NCBI GenBank assembly: GCA_007131465.1
Contig: SLQN01000213.1
Location: 1-5,413, forward strand
Direction: 5' to 3'
From: Paracoccaceae bacterium
Lineage (GTDB): Bacteria; Pseudomonadota; Alphaproteobacteria; Rhodobacterales; Rhodobacteraceae
DNA length: 5,413 bases
Of the stretch, positions 1 through 5,413 are shown one piece after another. A program made the position numbers and the translations under genes. Position 1 is the first letter of the stretch, and every line of letters starts with the position of its first letter. Below the pieces are notes generated by a model, which saw nothing but the letters and a program-made list of their open reading frames with translations, was not told where the DNA came from and searched no databases.

Positions 1-283
1 CGCGCGCGAGAAGATCGCCAGCCTGATCTGCATCATTGCGCGACGCGACGCGTCGCTGCAGTTGAACGCCGCCGACGGAACCCTGCGCTTCGACCTGCCG
101 CTGACCCGCGAGGCGATGTCGGAATATCTGGGGCTGACACTGGAAACCGTCAGCCGTCAGATGTCGGCCCTGCGCCGGGAAGGGCTGATCGTGACCGAAG
201 GCAAGCGCCAGATCGTGATCCCGGATTTTGATGCGCTTCTGGAAGAAACCGGCGATGATTCCGATGGCGGGTTCCTGAACTGA
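1..283 (+). CDS. fnrL: FNR/CRP-family transcriptional regulator, FnrL-like, C-terminal part (5' end outside window)
   Basis: This is the last 93 codons (reading from position 2) of a CRP/FNR-family regulator; the sensor domain with its iron-sulfur cysteines lies upstream of the window. The visible part begins in a helix (AREKIASLI), followed by a winged helix-turn-helix at about residues 35-63 of the fragment. The recognition helix reads LETVSRQMSAL and has the E-x-x-S-R signature (E48, S51, R52 of the fragment). In FNR proteins this signature reads TTGAT-type half-sites, unlike the R-E-x-x-R pattern of CRP. The tail is acidic and glycine-rich (TGDDSDGGFLN). A matching FNR box lies about 1 kb downstream in front of ccoN, and fnrL beside cco genes is the usual arrangement in Rhodobacteraceae, so FnrL is preferred over DNR or NnrR paralogues. 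Oxygen sensing through a [4Fe-4S] cluster is family knowledge and cannot be confirmed here. The stop lies 21 nt from the stop of the convergent usp gene. Confidence 0.88.
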   Translation, partial: AREKIASLICIIARRDASLQLNAADGTLRFDLPLTREAMSEYLGLTLETVSRQMSALRREGLIVTEGKRQIVIPDFDALLEETGDDSDGGFLN

Positions 284-304
284 AACCGCACGCACCAGGC
301 CGCC

Positions 305-1144
305 TTAGCGCGCCATGAAGACCGGCAGGCTGGCCTCTTCCAGCATATTGCGCGTCGTGCCGCCAAGGATCGCCTGGCGCAGGCGGGAATGGCTGTAGGC
401 CCCCAGCACCAGCAGATCGGCGGCCTGATCCGTGGCATGACGCCGCAGCACATCGCTGATGCGTGGCAGAGTTTTCGCCACCACCGAAACATCGACCTGC
501 ACACCGTGACGCACCAGCATCTGGGTCAGCAAGCCGCCGGGGTCTGAGCGTTCCGCCCCGTGGCTGGGCGGATCGATGACCAAGAGGTTCACCAGATCGG
601 CCCCTTGCAGCAACGGCAGCGCGGCCCGGGTTGCATGGAGGGCTTCATCGCTCTGGTTCCAGGCCAGCACGATCTTGCGAAATTCAGGCAGCGACCCGCC
701 GGGCTCGGGCAGGATGAGCACCGGCGCATCGCCCTCGAACAGCGCCGCCTCGGCTACGATTTCATCTTGTGGGCCGCGCCCGTCGCCATAGGGCCGGGGC
801 AGCAGCACGAGGTCGGAAAAGCGTGATTTCAGGCCAACATAACTGTTGATGCCGCCCAAAGTCAGCACGGTGCTATCCACGCTCCAGCGGATGGTCGAGA
901 GGCGCAGCTTCTCTCGCGCGAGCGACTCGAGCGCTGCCGCGCGTGCGCGCGCCTCGTCCAGCGCCTCCTGATAGATGAGCGCGGGCGCGCCCGCGTAGAA
1001 GCCCACGCTCTGGGTCACATCAACCCCAAGGCAGCATATTTCCAGATGCGCGTCATAGCGGGCCACAAATTGCGCTGCCGAATCAAGCTGCGCGGCGGCA
1101 TCCTGGTTCGATGTCAGGAAGGTGCAGATTGTCTTGTAGCTCAT
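305..1144 (-). CDS. tandem-domain universal stress protein (UspA family), 279 aa
   Basis: This is a cytoplasmic universal stress protein with two Usp folds. The N-terminal domain (about residues 3-146) is degenerate: it keeps the opening beta strand (YKTICTFL) and the closing strand (APVLILPE) but has no recognisable nucleotide loop. The C-terminal domain (about 155-278) is typical: KIVLAWNQSDEALHATRAALPLL, then LLVLGAYSHSRLRQAILGGTTRNML, ending SLPVFMAR. The nucleotide-binding G-x2-G-x9-G loop is slightly altered, with Ser251 at the second glycine. A longer frame would start at 1276, but the ATG at 1142-1144 is chosen because AAAAGGAG sits 7 nt before it and the Usp fold begins there; the upstream extension would run through the FNR box. 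The gene diverges from ccoN and converges on fnrL. Its position by the FNR box suggests induction at low oxygen. The family has roles in stress survival through nucleotide binding, but the specific role of this protein cannot be read from sequence. Confidence 0.9.
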   Translation of the reverse strand: MSYKTICTFLTSNQDAAAQLDSAAQFVARYDAHLEICCLGVDVTQSVGFYAGAPALIYQEALDEARARAAALESLAREKLRLSTIRWSVDSTVLTLGGINSYVGLKSRFSDLVLLPRPYGDGRGPQDEIVAEAALFEGDAPVLILPEPGGSLPEFRKIVLAWNQSDEALHATRAALPLLQGADLVNLLVIDPPSHGAERSDPGGLLTQMLVRHGVQVDVSVVAKTLPRISDVLRRHATDQAADLLVLGAYSHSRLRQAILGGTTRNMLEEASLPVFMAR

Positions 1145-1151
1145 GGCGTCA

Positions 1152-1159
1152 CTCCTTTT
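1152..1159 (-). promoter_or_regulatory. ribosome binding site of usp
   Basis: Read on the minus strand the bases are AAAAGGAG, with AAGGAG ending 7 nt before the ATG at 1144-1142. This strong Shine-Dalgarno sequence fixes the usp start at 1144 rather than at the upstream in-frame ATG at 1276, which would add 44 residues unlike any Usp protein. Confidence 0.85.
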
Positions 1160-1237
1160 GGTGCTCTCGCAGGCAAAAGTCTGGCCGGAAGGCCGCTTTT
1201 CTGCGATGATCTGGCGCAAGGGATAGGGGCAGAGTGT

Positions 1238-1251
1238 TTGACCTGAATCAA
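1238..1251. promoter_or_regulatory. FNR/FnrL box between divergent usp and ccoN
   Basis: The sequence TTGACCTGAATCAA fits the FNR consensus TTGAT-N4-ATCAA with a single mismatch (C for T at the fifth base), a variant common in alphaproteobacterial FnrL sites. Its centre (1244.5) lies about 100 bp from the usp ATG and about 105 bp from the ccoN ATG. Activation of ccoNOQP by FnrL under low oxygen is established for Rhodobacter. No clear -10 element is visible at the right spacing on the ccoN side. On the usp side GATCAT (1211-1206, minus strand) matches the -10 consensus at four of six bases and would put the start near 1199, with the box around -45. That promoter assignment is tentative. Confidence 0.85.
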
Positions 1252-1334
1252 AGTCCCCGGCACCCGCCCGTGACAAAAGGCAACATGCAAAACTGCGTCT
1301 GCCACTGATACATATGGAAGGCAGCGCGCGAATT

Positions 1335-1341
1335 AAAGGGA
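1335..1341 (+). promoter_or_regulatory. ribosome binding site of ccoN
   Basis: The purine run AAAGGGA ends 8 nt before the ATG at 1350. It selects 1350 as the ccoN start. The earlier in-frame ATG at 1314 has no purine run at a suitable distance and would add 12 residues not seen at the start of CcoN proteins, which normally begin M-W-D-Y or similar. Confidence 0.75.
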
Positions 1342-1349
1342 CGCAGACA

Positions 1350-2957
1350 ATGTGGGATTACATCAAGCTTGCAGTGCTGGGGGTGGTTGTGGTGGTTGCC
1401 GCAGTCGCCGCCAGCCTCGCACGCGACCTGCCCTATCTGGTCCATATGCTGGTGATCATTCTGGCAGCAGCCATCACCTTCATGTGGACCATCCGCAGGA
1501 TCGGAGAGCCGGTTCCGGCCGCCAACCCGAATGAATACATGGACGGGCCGATCCGCTTCGGTGTGATCGCCACGGCCTTCTGGGGCGTTGTGGGGTTTCT
1601 GGTGGGCGTTGTCATCGCCTTTCAGCTTGCCTGGCCGGAGCTGAACTTTCAGTGGGCACAAGGCTATCTGAACTTCGGGCGTCTGCGCCCCCTTCATACT
1701 TCGGCAGTGATCTTTGCCTTTGGCGGCAACGCGCTGATTGCATCGGCCTTCTATGTGGTGCAGCGCACATCCGCGGCGCGGCTTTGGGGCGGGGGTCTCG
1801 CATGGTTCGTGTTCTGGGGCTATCAGATCTTCATCGTCATGGCGGCGACCGGCTATGTGCTTGGCTCCACCCAGGGCAATGAATATGCTGAACCCGAATG
1901 GCTGACCGACCTGTGGCTGACGATTGTCTGGGTGGCGTTCCTGCTGGTCTTCATGGGCACGCTGATCAACCGCCGCGAGCCGCATATCTATGTGGCCAAC
2001 TGGTTCTACATGGCTTTCATCATCACTGTGGCCATGCTGCATATCGTCAACAATCTGGCGATTCCGGTCTCTGTCTTCGGGTCGCGGTCGATCCCGGTCT
2101 GGTCGGGCGTGCAATCGGCCATGATCCAGTGGTGGTATGGCCATAACGCTGTGGGCTTCTTCCTGACCGCCGGGTTCCTGGGGATGATGTATTACTTCAT
2201 CCCGAAACAGGCCGAACGCCCGGTCTACAGCTACAAGCTGTCGATCATGCATTTCTGGGCCTTGATCTTCCTCTATATCTGGGCCGGACCGCACCATCTG
2301 CATTACACCGCACTGCCGGACTGGGCACAGACACTGGGCATGACCTTCTCGATCATGCTGTGGATGCCAAGCTGGGGCGGCATGATCAACGGGCTGATGA
2401 CGCTGTCAGGGGCCTGGGACAAGCTGCGCACGGACCCGATCATCCGCATGATGGTGGTATCAGTGGGCTTTTACGGCATGGCCACGTTCGAAGGGCCGAT
2501 GATGTCGATCAAGGCCGTGAACTCGCTGTCGCATTACACCGACTGGACCATCGGCCATGTCCATTCCGGCGCGCTGGGCTGGAACGGGATGATCACCTTC
2601 GGAATGCTGTATTACCTTGTGCCGAAGCTGTGGCAGCGGCAGGGCCTCTATAGCCTGCGGCTGGTAAGCTGGCATTTCTGGCTCGCGACCATCGGGATCG
2701 TGCTTTACGCCGCCTCGATGTGGGTGACCGGCATCATGGAGGGCCTGATGTGGCGCGAAGTCGATGCGCAGGGCTTCCTCGTGAACTCGTTCGCGGACAC
2801 GGTGGCGGCGAAATTCCCGATGTATGTGGTGCGCGGGCTGGGCGGGACACTGTTCCTCTTGGGGGCGATCATCATGTGCTACAACCTGTGGAAAACTGTG
2901 ACCAGCACGGCAGAGCGCAAGCCCGCCCGTGTGGCTGGCGCAGTGCCCGCTGAATAA
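1350..2957 (+). CDS. ccoN: cytochrome cbb3 oxidase subunit I (CcoN), 535 aa
   Basis: This is the catalytic subunit of the C-type haem-copper oxidase (cytochrome c oxidase, cbb3 type) in the inner membrane; it reduces O2 to water and pumps protons. The expected ligands are all visible: His116 ([14 protein letters not shown]) and His405 for low-spin haem b, His403 for haem b3 ([13 protein letters not shown]), and His265 ([11 protein letters not shown]), His315 and His316 ([10 protein letters not shown]) for CuB. Tyr309 is placed for the His-Tyr crosslink typical of cbb3 enzymes, and the conserved Glu381 lies in TFEGPMMS. About 14 membrane helices can be drawn; the first two (about residues 4-23 and 29-49) form the N-terminal extension seen in alphaproteobacterial CcoN, and the length is normal for that group. 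It is the first gene of ccoNOQP, with 15 nt to ccoO, and sits downstream of an FNR box. The frame is intact. NorB is excluded by the Tyr309 and GHVHSG context and by the neighbours. Confidence 0.98.
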   Translation: MWDYIKLAVLGVVVVVAAVAASLARDLPYLVHMLVIILAAAITFMWTIRRIGEPVPAANPNEYMDGPIRFGVIATAFWGVVGFLVGVVIAFQLAWPELNFQWAQGYLNFGRLRPLHTSAVIFAFGGNALIASAFYVVQRTSAARLWGGGLAWFVFWGYQIFIVMAATGYVLGSTQGNEYAEPEWLTDLWLTIVWVAFLLVFMGTLINRREPHIYVANWFYMAFIITVAMLHIVNNLAIPVSVFGSRSIPVWSGVQSAMIQWWYGHNAVGFFLTAGFLGMMYYFIPKQAERPVYSYKLSIMHFWALIFLYIWAGPHHLHYTALPDWAQTLGMTFSIMLWMPSWGGMINGLMTLSGAWDKLRTDPIIRMMVVSVGFYGMATFEGPMMSIKAVNSLSHYTDWTIGHVHSGALGWNGMITFGMLYYLVPKLWQRQGLYSLRLVSWHFWLATIGIVLYAASMWVTGIMEGLMWREVDAQGFLVNSFADTVAAKFPMYVVRGLGGTLFLLGAIIMCYNLWKTVTSTAERKPARVAGAVPAE

Positions 2958-2972
2958 CCGGAGGGCGCGAGA

Positions 2973-3701
2973 ATGGGAATTCTTGACCATCACAAGAAAA
3001 TCGAGACGCATGCCACGCTTTTGCTGGTGCTGTCGTTTCTGGTCGTGACCATCGGGGGGATCGTGCAGATCGTGCCGCTGTTCTATCTGGACAACACCAT
3101 CGAGAAGGTGGAGGGCATGCGCCCCTATTCCCCGCTGGAGATTGCCGGGCGCGAAATCTATGTGCGCGAAGGGTGCTATGTCTGTCACAGCCAGATGATC
3201 CGCCCCATGCGCGACGAGGTGGAACGTTACGGGCATTATTCGCTGGCGGCCGAATCGATGTATGACCATCCGTTCCAGTGGGGGTCCAAGCGCACAGGGC
3301 CGGATCTGGCCCGTCTGGGCGGGCGCTATTCGGATGACTGGCATGTCCAGCACATGATCGACCCGCGCGCGGTGGTGCCGGAATCGATCATGCCGTCCTA
3401 TGGCTACATGATGGACCGGGTGCTGACGCGGGCCGATGCCGAGCATGTGCGCGACATCATGCGCGTCTACCGCACGCTGGGTCATCCCTATACGGACGAG
3501 ATGATGGAAAACGCCGTCAGCGATTTCTTCGCACAGGTGGATGAATTCGGCGACCCGGTTGCCGACCGCTACCCCGGCGCGCAGCAACGCAACTTTGATG
3601 GCCAGCCCGAACTGACCGAGATGGACGCGATCATCGCCTATATGCAGATGCTGGGCACGCTTGTCGATTTCGAAACCTTCGTGCCCGATCCGAGCCGCTG
3701 A
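2973..3701 (+). CDS. ccoO: cytochrome cbb3 oxidase subunit II, mono-haem cytochrome c (CcoO), 242 aa
   Basis: CcoO is a membrane-anchored mono-haem c subunit that passes electrons from CcoP to the haem b of CcoN. A single N-terminal anchor spans about residues 14-38 (from [11 protein letters not shown] to IVPLFY), with the rest in the periplasm. The haem c site is Cys68-Tyr-Val-Cys71-His72, and Met140 in [10 protein letters not shown] is the likely sixth ligand. The signatures around it, [22 protein letters not shown] and [19 protein letters not shown], are diagnostic of CcoO/FixO. The length is normal (about 200-245 aa in the family). The start at 2973 is preceded by CGGAGGG with suitable spacing, 15 nt after the ccoN stop, so translation is probably coupled within one transcript. 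Haem attachment needs the cytochrome c maturation system, which is not in this window. Confidence 0.98.
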   Translation: MGILDHHKKIETHATLLLVLSFLVVTIGGIVQIVPLFYLDNTIEKVEGMRPYSPLEIAGREIYVREGCYVCHSQMIRPMRDEVERYGHYSLAAESMYDHPFQWGSKRTGPDLARLGGRYSDDWHVQHMIDPRAVVPESIMPSYGYMMDRVLTRADAEHVRDIMRVYRTLGHPYTDEMMENAVSDFFAQVDEFGDPVADRYPGAQQRNFDGQPELTEMDAIIAYMQMLGTLVDFETFVPDPSR

Positions 3702-3714
3702 GAGGAGGACAGAT

Positions 3715-3933
3715 ATGGAAACCTATACCTGGCTCCGTGCATTTGCCGATAGCTGGCATCTGCTCTTCATGTTCGTGTTTTTCATCGGGGTGTTCGTCTA
3801 CATTCTGCGCCCCGGCTCGAGCAAGGTTCATGACGAGACCGCGAACATGATTTTCCGCAATGATGACAAACCCTCGGGGGACGACAATGGCCCCCGCGCG
3901 ACGAGTCACACTGAACCGAAAGAGGTCCGCTGA
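3715..3933 (+). CDS. ccoQ: cytochrome cbb3 oxidase small subunit CcoQ, 72 aa
   Basis: CcoQ/FixQ is a small single-span membrane protein. The helix lies at about residues 13-31 (SWHLLFMFVFFIGVFVYIL), followed by the R-P-G-S-S-K turn and a polar, charged cytoplasmic tail (residues 38-72) typical of the family. The start at 3715 follows AGAGGAGG by about 6 nt and lies 13 nt after the ccoO stop; an in-frame ATG at 3661 lies inside ccoO and is rejected. The stop overlaps the ccoP start by one base (TGATG, 3931-3935). CcoQ is not needed for catalysis in Rhodobacter, but has been linked to protection of the complex from oxygen and to signalling from cbb3 to the PrrBA system. The call rests on the N-terminal pattern and on position between ccoO and ccoP, since such short proteins carry few motifs. 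Confidence 0.93.
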   Translation: METYTWLRAFADSWHLLFMFVFFIGVFVYILRPGSSKVHDETANMIFRNDDKPSGDDNGPRATSHTEPKEVR

Positions 3934-4865
3934 TGGTCGACCCCAAAGACAAGACCCCGGAAAACAGGGTCAGCCCCCCGTCGCGGCAATATCCCGAGAC
4001 GGCAGCGCAACTGCGGGCGGACCCGCCCACGACCGGCCATAGCTGGGACGGGATCGAGGAATTCGACAATCCGATGCCGCGCTGGTGGGTCTGGATCTTC
4101 ATCCTCACGATCATCTGGGCCGTGGGCTACTGGATCGCGATGCCGGCATGGCCCGGCATCCAGTCGGCAACCTCGGGCGTGCTGGGCTATTCGTCGCGCG
4201 CCAATGTCGCCACCGAGATCAGCGAATTCGAGGCCCGCAACGAAGAATTCTTCGTGCAACTTGTATCAACCGATCTGGACGAGATCCGCGAGAATGACGA
4301 ATTGCACCGTTTCGCGGTCAATGCGGGCGACTCGGTCTTCCGGGCGCAGTGTTCGCAGTGCCACGGCACAGGCGGGGCAGGCGTGCAGGCCTCGGGCTTT
4401 CCCAACCTGCTGGATGACGACTGGCTCTGGGGCGGGACGATGGACGATATCGTGACGACGGTGACCTGGGGTATCCGCAACGAGGATTACCCGGATGCGC
4501 GCTATTCGGTCATGCCCGCCTTCGGGCAGGACGGACTGCTGGACGAGACCGAGATAGATCAGGTCGTGAACCATGTCCTGTCGCTGTCCGGCGCGGACCA
4601 TGACAGTGACCTGGCCGCCGCTGGCGAGGAAGTCTACCTCAATAACTGTGCATCCTGCCATATGGATGACGGCAGCGGGGACTACTTCATCGGTGCACCT
4701 GCGCTCAACAATCAGGTCTGGCTCTATGGGGGCACACCCGAGGCGATTCGCCATTCGGTGTATTATTCGCGCTTTGGGGTGATGCCGGGGTTCGAGACGC
4801 GCCTGCGCGAAGCGGAAATCCGGGCCGTCGCCGCTTATGTCCACCAGTTGGGGGGCGGCCAATAG
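3933..4865 (+). CDS. ccoP: cytochrome cbb3 oxidase subunit III, di-haem cytochrome c (CcoP), 310 aa
   Basis: CcoP receives electrons from soluble or membrane-bound cytochrome c and passes them to CcoO. The N-terminal cytoplasmic stretch contains the CcoP/FixP signature TGHSWDGIEEFDNPMPRWW (residues 34-52), followed by one membrane helix (about 53-70) and two periplasmic cytochrome c domains. Haem site 1 is Cys140-Ser-Gln-Cys143-His144, with Met194 (SVMPAFG) as likely axial ligand. Haem site 2 is Cys239-Ala-Ser-Cys242-His243, with Met284 (GVMPGF). The motifs PNLLDDDWLWGG and PALNNQVWLYGG follow each haem site as expected. The length is normal (about 290-310 aa). The ATG overlaps the ccoQ stop by one base, with AGAGG upstream, indicating coupled translation. 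The gene is the last of the operon; a strong terminator follows within about 30 nt. Residue 244 is Met where many relatives have Gly, probably without effect. Confidence 0.98.
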   Translation: MVDPKDKTPENRVSPPSRQYPETAAQLRADPPTTGHSWDGIEEFDNPMPRWWVWIFILTIIWAVGYWIAMPAWPGIQSATSGVLGYSSRANVATEISEFEARNEEFFVQLVSTDLDEIRENDELHRFAVNAGDSVFRAQCSQCHGTGGAGVQASGFPNLLDDDWLWGGTMDDIVTTVTWGIRNEDYPDARYSVMPAFGQDGLLDETEIDQVVNHVLSLSGADHDSDLAAAGEEVYLNNCASCHMDDGSGDYFIGAPALNNQVWLYGGTPEAIRHSVYYSRFGVMPGFETRLREAEIRAVAAYVHQLGGGQ

Positions 4866-4891
4866 GCCAGACCCCTGACCTGACACAGATG

Positions 4892-4916
4892 CCGGCCCCT
4901 GCGGGGCCGGTTTTTT
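4892..4916 (+). terminator. intrinsic terminator after ccoP
   Basis: A perfect 8-bp GC stem (CCGGCCCC at 4892-4899 with GGGGCCGG at 4903-4910), a 3-nt loop (TGC) and six T residues (4911-4916) form a textbook Rho-independent terminator 26 nt after the ccoP stop. It marks the end of the ccoNOQP transcript. On the minus strand the stem is not followed by a T run, so it probably does not act efficiently for the sulfotransferase gene that points toward it. Confidence 0.93.
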
Positions 4917-5015
4917 GTGGCAGGCGCAGGGCCTGTGCCATTGCCCCTATGAACGAGAATCGGCGACGACTGTCACCTCCGCGTCATGGTTTCGGGCATG
5001 TGTAACCACGCCGCG

Positions 5016-5413
5016 CTACTCTGCATAGCCAAGCAATTCGATATCCTTACGATACATCTCGGCCACGCGGTCGAAGGTCTTGTCGTCGTAATACTTGCGC
5101 CAATCTCGTTTGCGGACACTGACGTTGCGCTTTGGCGGCATGATCGGGACCCCGATAGTATCTCCTATCTCACGCAGATCGGACTTCAGCGACTCAAAGC
5201 GCCCGATCTTGGAGACCATCGGCTGGTCGTCAGTATCGAACAGGAAGGAGCATTGCAGGCGCAGGAAATTGTCTTGCCGGTAGAGCACATAGTCATGAAG
5301 GGAGCCCAGCCTGTTTACGATTTCATGTTCCGGGTTCGCCTTGGTCTGCCGGGCATAGTGATAGGCAGACACGGTCCAGTCCCACGGATTGCGGACGAAA
5401 CCGAACGAATAAG
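5016..5413 (-). CDS. sulfotransferase family 2-like protein, C-terminal part (5' end outside window)
   Basis: The frame is open to the window edge and yields 131 visible residues. It starts YSFGFVRNPWDWTVSAYHY; an internal GTG at 5372 is only an apparent start. The R-N-P-x-x-x-x-x-S pattern in FVRNPWDWTVSAY resembles the 3'-phosphate-binding motif of PAPS-dependent sulfotransferases, and the end (NVSVRKRDWRKYYDDKTF, then Y-R-K-D-I-E-L-L-G-Y) matches the C-terminus seen in bacterial sulfotransferase family 2 proteins. The 5'-phosphosulfate loop should lie upstream, outside the window. Such enzymes transfer sulfate from PAPS to sugars, lipids or other acceptors; the substrate cannot be inferred here. 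The gene is unrelated to respiration, is opposite to cco, and appears somewhat poorer in GC than the oxidase genes, which suggests an accessory or surface-modification locus. No terminator is evident after its stop. Confidence 0.8.
   Translation of the reverse strand, partial: YSFGFVRNPWDWTVSAYHYARQTKANPEHEIVNRLGSLHDYVLYRQDNFLRLQCSFLFDTDDQPMVSKIGRFESLKSDLREIGDTIGVPIMPPKRNVSVRKRDWRKYYDDKTFDRVAEMYRKDIELLGYAE

Noticed and set aside
1145..1276. Earlier in-frame ATG for usp at 1276
   Set aside because: The 44-residue extension has no Usp similarity, runs across the FNR box, and ignores the strong RBS before 1144.
1314..1349. Earlier in-frame ATG for ccoN at 1314
   Set aside because: No ribosome binding site precedes it, the 12 added residues do not resemble CcoN starts, and a good RBS lies just before 1350.
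1248..2303. Long open frame of 351 codons on the minus strand inside ccoN
   Set aside because: It lies antisense to the clearly conserved ccoN, its translation is rich in His, Gln, Asp and Pro with no recognisable fold, and it would cover the FNR box. It is a by-product of high GC at third codon positions.
2460..3587. Open frame of 375 codons on the minus strand across ccoN and ccoO
   Set aside because: It spans two conserved genes on the other strand and has a His/Arg-rich composition typical of antisense frames in GC-rich genomes; no domain is recognised.
4266..4886. Open frame of 206 codons on the minus strand inside ccoP
   Set aside because: It is antisense to ccoP with no recognisable domain and no ribosome binding site; explained by GC skew of codon positions.
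4919..4940. Imperfect inverted repeat around GGCAGGCGCAGGGCCTGTGC
   Set aside because: Only five to six pairs including a wobble and no T run on either strand; not supported as a terminator for the sulfotransferase gene.
4949..5005. Mini-ORF of 18 codons (MNENRRRLSPPRHGFGHV) between the terminator and the sulfotransferase
   Set aside because: No ribosome binding site or promoter is visible, and an open frame this short is expected by chance.
1..5413. Search for CRISPR arrays, tRNA or rRNA genes, insertion sequence ends and direct repeats
   Set aside because: No regularly spaced repeats, tRNA-like cloverleaf, rRNA segment, transposase or paired terminal repeats were seen by eye in either strand.

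Overview
The window is a cytochrome cbb3 oxidase locus from an alphaproteobacterium, most likely a member of the Rhodobacteraceae (Rhodobacter/Paracoccus/Roseobacter relatives). The reasons are the gene order fnrL - usp - ccoNOQP, a CcoN with two extra N-terminal helices, an FNR/FnrL-type operator in front of the operon, and a high GC content (roughly 60 percent by eye). The sequence does not allow a call to genus.

Layout. Positions 1-283 (+) hold the C-terminal DNA-binding half of an FNR/CRP-family regulator, almost certainly FnrL. Positions 305-1144 (-) hold a complete tandem-domain universal stress protein, convergent with fnrL. Positions 1145-1349 are a divergent control region with one clear FNR box (1238-1251) lying almost midway between the usp and ccoN start codons. 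Positions 1350-4865 (+) hold the complete, tightly packed operon ccoN-ccoO-ccoQ-ccoP, closed by a strong intrinsic terminator (4892-4916). Positions 5016-5413 (-) hold the C-terminal part of a family-2 type sulfotransferase, whose 5' end lies beyond the window.

How the genes work together. CcoN (haem b, haem b3, CuB), CcoO (one haem c) and CcoP (two haems c) form the high-affinity C-type haem-copper oxidase. It takes electrons from the cytochrome c pool and reduces O2 at low oxygen tension. CcoQ is the small membrane subunit that supports stability or signalling. All recognised haem and copper ligands are present and every reading frame is intact, so the enzyme should be functional. An oxygen-sensing regulator encoded next to an FNR box that can serve both usp and cco suggests a compact low-oxygen response unit.

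Novelty. Most of the window is well-known biology and I see no undescribed multi-gene system. The points worth a second look are the shared divergent FNR box, potential alternative RNA pairings in the usp and ccoN leaders that involve or flank the ribosome binding sites, a variant nucleotide-binding loop in the Usp protein, and the break after ccoP: a terminator and an opposite-strand sulfotransferase where the ccoGHIS maturation genes often follow in related bacteria.
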